Assembly: GCF_036924525.1 (NCBI RefSeq)
Contig: NZ_JAZHRU010000001.1
Span: 2,323,001-2,387,000, forward strand
Source: Bradyrhizobium sp. AZCC 1719
GTDB lineage: Bacteria; Pseudomonadota; Alphaproteobacteria; Rhizobiales; Xanthobacteraceae
Direction: 5' to 3'
DNA: 64,000 nucleotides
Both the position numbers and the translations under genes were made by a program. Shown piece by piece: positions 57,457 to 64,000 of this stretch. The notes under the pieces were generated by a model. The model saw nothing but the letters and a program-made list of their open reading frames with translations. It was not told the DNA's origin and ran no database searches. The stretch's first letter is position 1. Each line of letters begins with the position of its first letter.

Positions 57457-59343
57457 ATGAGCGCCAAGCCCAGCATGTCCGCCTCGACCGACTCAGCCGC
57501 GCGCGCCGATCATCCGCTGCGCCCGATCTCGTTCGGCACGCCCGCGGTGCATGTCGAGCGCCGTGACGATGGCACCATCTATCTGCGCCCGAAAGCGCAA
57601 CTTCGCGACTATCCGGCGCGTATCACCGACCGCCTGCATCATTGGGCGGCCGCCGCGCCCGATCGGGTCTTCATGGCGGAGCGCAACGCGGCACGGGGCT
57701 GGCGGCAGATCACCTATGCGGAGCTGTTGACGTCGTCGCGGCACATCGCGTCTGCGCTGCTGGCGCGCGGGCTTTCGGCAGAAAAGCCGGTTGTCATCCT
57801 GTCCGGCAACTCGGTCGATCATGCGCTCGTCGCGTTCGGCGCGCTCTATGCCGGCATTCCCTTCTGTCCGGTATCGCCGGCCTATTCGCTGGTATCGCGC
57901 GACTACGGCAAGCTCAGCTATCTGATGAAGCTGTTGACTCCCGGCCTCGTGTTCGTCGACGACGCGACGAAATTCGCCGATGCGCTCGCCGCCAATGTGT
58001 CGTTCGGGACCGAGATCGCCGCCTCGCGCGGTGCGGTGCCCGGCCGTGATGTCACGACGCTTGCAGATCTGATGGCGACGTCATTGCATCCGCGGCTCGA
58101 CGCAGTGCACGAAGCGATCGGCCCGGACACGATCGCCAAATTCCTGCTGACGTCGGGCTCGACGGGCAACCCCAAGGCTGTGATCAACACCCAGCGCATG
58201 ATCTGCGCCAATCAGGTGATGCTGCGCGAGACGCTGGCGTTCCTGAAGGACGAGCCGCCGGTCATCGTCGATTGGCTGCCGTGGAATCACACCTTCGGCG
58301 GCAATCACAATATCGGGCTGACGCTCTATAACGGCGGCTCGATGTATCTCGACGAAGGCAAGCCGATGCCCGGCGGCATTGAAGAGACTGTGCGCAATCT
58401 TCAGGAGATTTCGCCGACGGTCTATTTCAACGTGCCCAAGGGCTATGAATCGCTATTGCCCTATCTGCGCGACGATGCGGCCTTGCGCAAAAAGTTCTTT
58501 GCGCGGCTGCAGGCGATGTTCTTCTCGGGCGCGGCGCTGTCGGCCTTCGTCTGGAACAGCCTCGACGAACTGTCGGTCCAGGAAACCGGCTATCGCGTGC
58601 CGATGCTGACCGGCCTTGGCGCCACCGAGACCGCGCCGTTCTTCATGTCGGTCAATCCGGTGACCAGCCGCTCCGGCCATGTCGGGCTGCCGGTGTTGGG
58701 CAATGATGCGAAACTCGTGCCCAACAACGGCAAGCTGGAGGTTCGCGCCAAGGGGCCGAACGTGATGCCCGGCTATTGGCGTCAGCCTGATATGACGGCG
58801 AAGTCCTTCGATGAGGAAGGCTTCTACAAGATGGGCGACGCGCTCAAGCCGGCCGTTGCAGATAATTTCGACGCCGGCTTCGATTTTGACGGCCGCATCG
58901 GTGAGGACTTCAAGCTTGCCAGCGGCACCTGGGTCAGCGTCGGCCCGTTACGGGCGCGCTTCGTCGCGGCCTGCGCGCCGCTGGTGCGGGACGTCGTCAT
59001 TGCCGGCATCAACCGCGACGAAATATCGGCGCTGGTGGTGCTCGATCTCGACGGTTGCCGCCTGATCAATCCGACGCTCCCGCATGACGACCTGGCCACC
59101 GCGGCGTCCGACCCGCTGATCGTCGCAGCCTTCCGCGAACGCTTCAAGAAGCTCGTCGCGGGCGCAACCGGATCGTCGACCCGGATCACGCGCGCAGTGC
59201 TGCTCGATACGCCGCTGTCGATCGATCGCGGCGAGGTCACCGACAAGGGTTCGATCAACCAGCGCGCGGTCCTGGAGAACCGCAGCGCGCTGATCGAGGA
59301 TATCTATTCGCCCGCGCCACCGGCGCAGGTGATCACGCTGTAA
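57457..59343 (+). CDS. Feruloyl-CoA-synthase-type acyl-CoA ligase, copy 2
   Basis: A 628-residue ANL ligase of the feruloyl-CoA synthase branch. P-loop FLLTSGSTGNPKAV (about residue 227), A5 LTGLGATETAPFFMS, and the FCS-type hinge FDGRIGEDFKLASGTWVSVG with the C-terminal catalytic lysine in VTDKGSINQRAVLE. Colinear with copy 1 (29303-31174). It follows the crotonase gene with a one-base gap and is followed 35 bases later by the SDR. Probable role: activation of a hydroxycinnamate or related aryl acid. The exact substrate cannot be read from sequence. Confidence 0.87.
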   Translation: MSAKPSMSASTDSAARADHPLRPISFGTPAVHVERRDDGTIYLRPKAQLRDYPARITDRLHHWAAAAPDRVFMAERNAARGWRQITYAELLTSSRHIASALLARGLSAEKPVVILSGNSVDHALVAFGALYAGIPFCPVSPAYSLVSRDYGKLSYLMKLLTPGLVFVDDATKFADALAANVSFGTEIAASRGAVPGRDVTTLADLMATSLHPRLDAVHEAIGPDTIAKFLLTSGSTGNPKAVINTQRMICANQVMLRETLAFLKDEPPVIVDWLPWNHTFGGNHNIGLTLYNGGSMYLDEGKPMPGGIEETVRNLQEISPTVYFNVPKGYESLLPYLRDDAALRKKFFARLQAMFFSGAALSAFVWNSLDELSVQETGYRVPMLTGLGATETAPFFMSVNPVTSRSGHVGLPVLGNDAKLVPNNGKLEVRAKGPNVMPGYWRQPDMTAKSFDEEGFYKMGDALKPAVADNFDAGFDFDGRIGEDFKLASGTWVSVGPLRARFVAACAPLVRDVVIAGINRDEISALVVLDLDGCRLINPTLPHDDLATAASDPLIVAAFRERFKKLVAGATGSSTRITRAVLLDTPLSIDRGEVTDKGSINQRAVLENRSALIEDIYSPAPPAQVITL

Positions 59344-59378
59344 CCAAATTCGCACAAGAGCTTGTCAGGGAGAGTATC

Positions 59379-60140
59379 ATGCAGTTGAAGGACCAGGCCG
59401 CCATCGTCACCGGCGGCGCATCGGGATTGGGCGCGGCGACCGCGCGCCGGCTCGCGGCGCAGGGCGCCAAGGTTGCAGTCTGCGATCTCAACGCCAACCT
59501 GGCAGAGGCCGTCGCGGCCGAGATCGGCGGTGTCGCCGTGATCTGCGACGTTTCCGATGCCGCGTCGGCGGAAGCCGCGATCGCGAAGGCGGCGGCCGCC
59601 CATGGTCCGGCGCGCGTGCTGGTGAACTGCGCCGGCATCGGCGTCGCCAAGCGCGTGATCGGCAAGGACGGCCCGATGGCGCTCGGCGATTTCGACAAGG
59701 TAATCAAGGTCAACCTGATCGGCTCGTTCAACATGCTGCGGTTGGCGACCGCTCCGATGTCGAAGCTGGAGCCGCTTGCGACCGGCGAGCGCGGCGTGGT
59801 GATCTCGACCGCCTCGGTCGCGGCCTATGACGGCCAGATCGGTCAGTCGGCTTATTCGGCTTCCAAGGGCGGCATCGTCGCCATGACGCTGCCGATCGCG
59901 CGCGAACTGGCGCAGTTCGGCATTCGCGTGCTGACGATCGCGCCGGGCCTGTTCCTCACGCCGCTGCTGGCCAACCTGCCGCAAGAAGCGCAGGACTCGC
60001 TTGCCGCCTCGATCCCGTTCCCGCGCCGCCTCGGCCAGGCCGACGAGTTTGCCTCGCTGGCGCTGCACATGATCGACAATCCGTACCTGAACGGCGAAGT
60101 AGTGCGGCTCGATGCCGCGCTTCGCATGGCGCCGCGCTAG
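59379..60140 (+). CDS. SDR 3-hydroxyacyl-CoA dehydrogenase (HSD10/FadB2-like), copy 2
   Basis: A 253-residue SDR closely similar to copy 1 (28198-28956). TGGASGLG at residues 11-18, D36 in VCDLN for NAD, NCAG, and the catalytic set in STASVAAYDGQIGQSAYSASKGG. It belongs to the type II 3-hydroxyacyl-CoA dehydrogenases. In the present cluster it can oxidise the 3-hydroxyacyl-CoA formed by the crotonase. It overlaps no gene; the thioesterase starts 13 bases after its stop. Confidence 0.88.
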   Translation: MQLKDQAAIVTGGASGLGAATARRLAAQGAKVAVCDLNANLAEAVAAEIGGVAVICDVSDAASAEAAIAKAAAAHGPARVLVNCAGIGVAKRVIGKDGPMALGDFDKVIKVNLIGSFNMLRLATAPMSKLEPLATGERGVVISTASVAAYDGQIGQSAYSASKGGIVAMTLPIARELAQFGIRVLTIAPGLFLTPLLANLPQEAQDSLAASIPFPRRLGQADEFASLALHMIDNPYLNGEVVRLDAALRMAPR

Positions 60141-60153
60141 GACATTTCATCCC

Positions 60154-60573
60154 ATGTTCGTCAACCGGCGCGACGTGCAGATCCAGTGGGGCGATTGCGA
60201 CCCCGCCAACATCGTTTACTACCCGCGCTATTTCGCGATGTTCGACGATTCCACCTCGATCATGTTTGAAGCCGCCGGCTTTTCGAAACAGGACCTCATC
60301 CACAAATATGGCCTCGTCGGCATTCCCATGGTCGACACAAGGGCCAAATTTCATATCCCGTCCACCCATGGCGACTGGATCCGGATCGAAAGCCGGATCG
60401 AGAGTTTCAAGCGCTCCAGCTTCGAGGTGGTCCACAACGTGTTCAAGGGCGAGGCATTGGCGATCGAGGCGTTCGAAACCCGCGTGCTGGTCGGCAAGCA
60501 CCCGGACGATCCCGCGAAGCTGAAATCGGCGCCGATGCCGCCGGAGATCATCGAGCGTTTCATGCGGGGCTGA
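60154..60573 (+). CDS. 4-hydroxybenzoyl-CoA thioesterase
   Basis: A 139-residue single-hotdog thioesterase. The active-site segment QWGDCDPANIVYYPRYF (residues 11-27), with the catalytic aspartate D16, is close to the characterised Pseudomonas 4-hydroxybenzoyl-CoA thioesterase (GDCDPAGIV). It hydrolyses 4-hydroxybenzoyl-CoA to 4-hydroxybenzoate and CoA. The product is the substrate of PobA encoded at 50719. The ATG at 60154 is chosen since the earlier in-frame ATG overlaps the SDR gene. It is the fourth gene of the cluster. Confidence 0.86.
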   Translation: MFVNRRDVQIQWGDCDPANIVYYPRYFAMFDDSTSIMFEAAGFSKQDLIHKYGLVGIPMVDTRAKFHIPSTHGDWIRIESRIESFKRSSFEVVHNVFKGEALAIEAFETRVLVGKHPDDPAKLKSAPMPPEIIERFMRG

Positions 60574-60661
60574 CTTACTATCCGGCATGACCTAATGAAG
60601 GGGCTGAATTAAGGGCCCGGTTTTGCTTAAGACTGCAGATAATAATCCAAGGGAGGAATGA

Positions 60662-61813
60662 ATGAAGAAGTCTTTTCTGTCCGCGGCGGCCGTCATCGCG
60701 GCCCTCGCCCTGCCGGGGGCTCCGGCCATTGCACAGACCAATGAAATCACGATAGGCATCACCGTCACCACGACCGGTCCCGCAGCCGCTCTCGGCATTC
60801 CCGAACGCAACTCGCTCGATTTCGTGCCGAAGGAAATCGGCGGCGTGCCGATCAAGGTCATCGTGCTCGACGACGGCGGCGATCCGACCGCGGCGACCAC
60901 CAATGCACGGCGCTTCGTCACCGAGTCGAAGGCCGACATCATCATGGGCTCCTCGACGACTCCTCCGACGGTTGCGGTCTCCACGGTTGCGAACGAGGCG
61001 GGGATTCCGCATTTCGGCCTCGCGCCGCTGCCGATCAACGAGGCGCGCATGAAGTGGTCGGTCGCGATGCCGCAGCCGATCCCGATCATGGGTAAGGTGC
61101 TGTACGAGCACATGAAGGCGCACGGCATCAAGACCGTCGGTTACATCGGCTACTCCGATTCCTACGGTGATCTCTGGGTCAACGACTTCAAGACTCAGGC
61201 TGTGCCCATGGGCCTGACCATGGCTACCGAAGAGCGCTTTGCCCGCCCGGATACATCGGTCGCCGGCCAGGTGCTGAAGCTGGTCGCCGCCAATCCCGAC
61301 GCCGTTCTCATCGGCGCGTCCGGCACCGCAGCGGCGCTGCCGCAGACCACGTTGCGCGAGCGCGGCTACAAGGGCCTGATCTATCAGACCCACGGCGCCG
61401 CCAGCATGGACTTCATCCGCATCGCGGGTCCGGCGGCGGAAGGCGTGATCATGGCTTCCGGTCCGGTGATGTCGCCGGAGTCCCAACCCGACAGCGCGCT
61501 GACCAAGAAGCCGGGGCTGGCGCTCAACACCGCCTACGAAGCCAAGTATGGCGCCAACAGCCGCAGCCAGTTCGCCGGCCATTCCTACGATGCCTTTGAA
61601 GTGCTCAAGCGCGTGATACCGGTGGCGCTGAAGAAGGCCAAGCCGGGCACGCCGGAATTCCGCGAGGCGATCCGTCTGGCGCTGATCTCGGAGAAGGAAA
61701 TCGCGGCAAGCCAGGGCGTCTACAACTTCACCGAAAAGGATCGCTACGGCCTCGACGATCGCTCGCGCATCATCCTGACCGTGAAGGACGGCAAGTACGT
61801 CCCGGCGAAGTGA
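60662..61813 (+). CDS. Branched-chain-amino-acid-type ABC transporter substrate-binding protein
   Basis: A 383-residue type I periplasmic binding protein with a signal peptide (MKKSFLSAAAVIAALALPGA then PAIAQ). NEITIGITVTTTGPAAALGI and VGYIGYSDSYGDLWVNDFK are typical of the LivK family, and IIMGSSTTPPTVAVSTVANEAGIPHFG is the ligand-pocket loop. In Rhodopseudomonas relatives near ligase clusters bind aromatic acids such as p-coumarate; this is known from that genus, not shown here. Strong GGGAGG upstream. The transport ATPase and permease lie on the opposite strand downstream. Confidence 0.87.
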   Translation: MKKSFLSAAAVIAALALPGAPAIAQTNEITIGITVTTTGPAAALGIPERNSLDFVPKEIGGVPIKVIVLDDGGDPTAATTNARRFVTESKADIIMGSSTTPPTVAVSTVANEAGIPHFGLAPLPINEARMKWSVAMPQPIPIMGKVLYEHMKAHGIKTVGYIGYSDSYGDLWVNDFKTQAVPMGLTMATEERFARPDTSVAGQVLKLVAANPDAVLIGASGTAAALPQTTLRERGYKGLIYQTHGAASMDFIRIAGPAAEGVIMASGPVMSPESQPDSALTKKPGLALNTAYEAKYGANSRSQFAGHSYDAFEVLKRVIPVALKKAKPGTPEFREAIRLALISEKEIAASQGVYNFTEKDRYGLDDRSRIILTVKDGKYVPAK

Positions 61814-61832
61814 GCGTAGGCAGCCGTTAAAA

Positions 61833-61934
61833 CCCTCATGGTGAGGAGGCGCGAAAGCGCCGTCTCGAACCATGAGGCCCGGCTCGTGCCATTCATCCTT
61901 CGAGACGCCGCTTGCGCGGCTCCTCAGGATGAGG
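61833..61934. repeat. Palindromic repeat R7 (CCCTCATGGTGAGGAGGCGC type)
   Basis: CCCTCATGGTGAGGAGGCGC...GCGGCTCCTCAGGATGAGG, with inner TCTCGAA/TTCGAGA arms. It fills the gap after the binding-protein gene. Confidence 0.8.
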
Positions 61935-61941
61935 TCTGACA

Positions 61942-61980
61942 GGGGTGGGCACGGCGCGAGCGCGCCTTTGCCCACCCTAC
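61942..61980. repeat. Partial palindromic repeat R1d
   Basis: GGGGTGGGCACGGCGCGAG...CGCGCCTTTGCCCACCCTAC, a shortened R1 element with one good pair of arms. Confidence 0.65.
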
Positions 61981-61992
61981 GCCGCCGACTAA

Positions 61993-62724
61993 CTAAATCC
62001 CGCTTGCGCCCTCGTGCTGGAAGCCGAGATAGCTCGCCGCGACGCGCTGGTTGCTGGCGATATCCTTGGCCGATCCGGACAGGATGAATTCGCCGAGTTC
62101 CATGACGTAGGCGCGGTCGGCGATTTTAAGCGCTGCTTGCGCATTCTGTTCGACCAGCAGCACCGACACGCCGGCGGCACGCAATTCGCCGATGGTGCGG
62201 AAGATATCGGCCACGATGATCGGCGCGAGACCAAGGCTCGGTTCGTCCAGCATCAACAGTTTCGGCGCGCCCATCAGGGCGCGGCCCATCGCCAGCATTT
62301 GCTGCTCGCCGCCGGAGAGCGTGCCGGCCAATTGCTTGCGCCGCTCCTTGAGCCGCGGAAACAGCGCGTAGACCCGCTCGAACGACCTTGCCGCGGTTGC
62401 CTTCGGAATCCGGAAGGCGCCGAGCTGCAGATTGTCCTCGACGTTCATCGTGCCGAACAATTCGCGGTGCTCCGGCACGAGACAGAGGCCCGCCGCGACG
62501 CGATCCTCGATGTCGAGCGGGGTCATGTCGGTGCCGGCGAAGGCGGTGGCGCCCTTGAGCGGCAGCACGCCCATGATGGCGTTCAGCAGCGTGGTCTTGC
62601 CGGCGCCGTTGGCGCCGATGATGGTGACGATCTCATCGTCGGCGACGTCGAGCGAAACCGAGCGCACGGCTTCGACCTTGCCGTAGGAAACGTGGGCGTC
62701 GGAGACCGATAACAGCGCGCTCAT
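61993..62724 (-). CDS. livF: Branched-chain-amino-acid-type ABC transporter ATP-binding protein
   Basis: A 243-residue LivF-type ATPase. Walker A is GANGAGKT (residues 37-44), the signature is LSGGEQQML (about 140), Walker B is LLMLDEP and the D-loop is SLGLAP. It works with the LivM-LivG fusion protein to power uptake. Its ATG overlaps the stop of that gene (ATGA at 62721-62724), so both are co-translated. The nearby binding protein gene is oriented oppositely, as is common for these systems. Confidence 0.9.
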   Translation of the reverse strand: MSALLSVSDAHVSYGKVEAVRSVSLDVADDEIVTIIGANGAGKTTLLNAIMGVLPLKGATAFAGTDMTPLDIEDRVAAGLCLVPEHRELFGTMNVEDNLQLGAFRIPKATAARSFERVYALFPRLKERRKQLAGTLSGGEQQMLAMGRALMGAPKLLMLDEPSLGLAPIIVADIFRTIGELRAAGVSVLLVEQNAQAALKIADRAYVMELGEFILSGSAKDIASNQRVAASYLGFQHEGASGI

Positions 62725-64000
62725 GCGGTAGCTCCGAGATAGGCCTTAATCACATCGGGATTGGTCTTGATCGCATCCGGCGTGCCCTCGGCGATCTTGG
62801 TGCCGAAATCCAGCACCACGACGCGGTCGGCGAGATCCATCACAAAACCCATGTCGTGCTCGACCAGCAGCACCGACATGCCCCCGTCCCGCAGTTGACG
62901 GAGCAGGGCAGCCAGCCGCTGTTTTTCCATGTGGCGCAGTCCCGCGGCCGGCTCGTCGAGCAGCAGCAGCAGCGGGTCGACGCACAGCGCCCGTGCAATC
63001 TCGACAATGCGCTGCTGGCCGAGCGACAGGCTTCCGGCCAACTGGTCGATCTGATCGCCGAGGCCGACACGCTCGATCTGGCGGGCGGCTTCCGCCAGCA
63101 ATTTCGCCTCGTCGGCCCGGTCGAGCCGGAACATGCTGGAGATCGCGCCCGCAGACCCTCGCAAATGCGCACCGATCGCGACGTTCTCCAGCACGGTCAT
63201 GTCAGGGACCAGCTTGACATGCTGGAAGGTGCGCGCGACGCCGAGTTTTACAACCTCCTGCGGCGGAGCGTTGTCGACCTTGTTGCCGAGCACCGAGATG
63301 GTGCCGCCGGTCGTCGTCAGCACGCCCGTGATCAGGTTGAAGGTCGTGCTCTTGCCGGCGCCGTTGGGGCCGATCAGGGCAACGATCTCGCGGGCCTGGA
63401 CGTCGAAGGAGACGTCGTTGACGGCGATCACGCCGCCGAACTGCTTGCGCGCCTTCTCGATCTGCAGCAGCACGGCGGACGAAGCCTGTGCGCGCACGGG
63501 CGTGGCAAGCGGAAGCGACGCATCGGGCAACTTGCGGCCCGGCTGGATCGGCAGTCGCGACATCAGCCAGGGCCAGACGCCGGTCGGCGCCAGTTGCAGC
63601 AGAACGACCAGCAGGATGCCGAACACGATGGTCTCGAGCTGGCTCTGGCCGCCGAAGATATAGGGCAGATAGCTCTGCAGGATCTCCTTGAGGATCACGA
63701 CGATGCCGGCGCCGAGCACCGCGCCCCAGACATAGCCGGCGCCGCCGACCACGGCGATGAACAGATATTCGATGCCGGCCTGCGCGCCGAACGGGGTCGG
63801 ATTGGCGGCGCGCTGGAAATGCGCATAGAGCCAGCCGGACAAGCCGGCGAGCACAGCCGCATAGATGAACACCAGAAGTTTGGCGCGCGGCGTCTGCACG
63901 CCGAACGCTTCGCCGGCAATATGCCCGCGCCGCAGCGCGCGGATCGCGCGGCCGGTACGGGAGTCCAGGAGGTTGATGGTCAGGAGCGCCGAGACCAGCA
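62721..64000 (-). CDS. LivM-LivG fusion: ABC permease with attached ATPase (5' end outside the window)
   Basis: A fused permease and ATP-binding protein, running off the right edge. The visible N-terminal part is the LivM permease end: [20 protein letters not shown] is the EAA-like coupling motif, followed by membrane segments. The ATPase part starts around the codons of [13 protein letters not shown] and has Walker [10 protein letters not shown], signature [14 protein letters not shown] and Walker B LLLLDEP. In most genomes LivM and LivG are separate; fusions are known in this order. Its stop overlaps the livF start. The substrate probably matches the binding protein at 60662. Confidence 0.88.
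   Translation of the reverse strand, partial: LVSALLTINLLDSRTGRAIRALRRGHIAGEAFGVQTPRAKLLVFIYAAVLAGLSGWLYAHFQRAANPTPFGAQAGIEYLFIAVVGGAGYVWGAVLGAGIVVILKEILQSYLPYIFGGQSQLETIVFGILLVVLLQLAPTGVWPWLMSRLPIQPGRKLPDASLPLATPVRAQASSAVLLQIEKARKQFGGVIAVNDVSFDVQAREIVALIGPNGAGKSTTFNLITGVLTTTGGTISVLGNKVDNAPPQEVVKLGVARTFQHVKLVPDMTVLENVAIGAHLRGSAGAISSMFRLDRADEAKLLAEAARQIERVGLGDQIDQLAGSLSLGQQRIVEIARALCVDPLLLLLDEPAAGLRHMEKQRLAALLRQLRDGGMSVLLVEHDMGFVMDLADRVVVLDFGTKIAEGTPDAIKTNPDVIKAYLGATA

Overview
The window is a GC-rich (roughly two-thirds G+C by eye) chromosomal segment from an alphaproteobacterium. Bradyrhizobium or a close relative in the Nitrobacteraceae fits best. The reasons are the dense set of aromatic and acyl-CoA catabolism genes, TRAP and Liv-type transporters, a DUF1127 protein, and many intergenic palindromic repeats of kinds I recall from Bradyrhizobium and Rhodopseudomonas. 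I see no rRNA, tRNA, CRISPR, integrase, transposase or phage gene.

Layout. 0-3.2 kb: a CinA-type amidase, then a translationally coupled trio of two PF04909-type amidohydrolases and a Rieske protein. 3.4-9.4 kb: a DedA protein and a convergent three-gene operon (HlyD-like adaptor, secreted hydrolase-like protein, cellulose-synthase-like GT2) resembling curdlan or mixed-linkage beta-glucan loci, then a glycine-tailed secreted protein. 9.7-14.4 kb: tcuA and tcuB separated by a secreted esterase, with a LysR regulator. 14.5-24.1 kb: DUF1127, GNAT, crotonase, two dehydrogenases, an SDR, amidase and epoxide-hydrolase-like genes. 24.4-36 kb: an acyl-CoA catabolic cluster (acyl-CoA ligase, thiolase, TetR, SDR, feruloyl-CoA-synthase-type ligase, three acyl-CoA dehydrogenases, nitroreductase). 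36-48.9 kb: an ankyrin protein, two WYL-regulator/GST loci, a cyclic-nucleotide-binding membrane protein, an orphan DUF6537 protein, a TAXI protein and small conserved proteins. 49-55.6 kb: LysR, PaaI thioesterase, pobA and a divergent TRAP transporter. 55.6-56.6 kb: about 1 kb of non-coding repeats and hairpins. 56.6-64 kb: crotonase, a second feruloyl-CoA-synthase-type ligase, SDR, 4-hydroxybenzoyl-CoA thioesterase and a Liv-type ABC transporter that runs off the right edge.

How the genes may work together (inference). Ligase, hydratase, 3-hydroxyacyl-CoA dehydrogenase, thiolase, 4-hydroxybenzoyl-CoA thioesterase and PobA are together sufficient to describe a beta-oxidative route from p-hydroxycinnamates through 4-hydroxybenzoate to protocatechuate, with TRAP and ABC uptake systems beside it. 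A 15-bp palindrome, GTTAT-N5-ATAAC, occurs both in the pobA/TRAP intergenic region and at the promoter of the second ligase cluster, which hints at common control. Two separate WYL-regulator/GST loci share a CTGACA-N5/6-TGKCAG palindrome.

The most unusual non-gene feature is the density of intergenic inverted repeats. I count at least eight families and about twenty copies. One family occupies four consecutive gaps of the 31-35 kb acyl-CoA dehydrogenase run. In two genes the C-terminal codons are supplied by a repeat.

All family assignments are from reading the sequence. No database search was possible.
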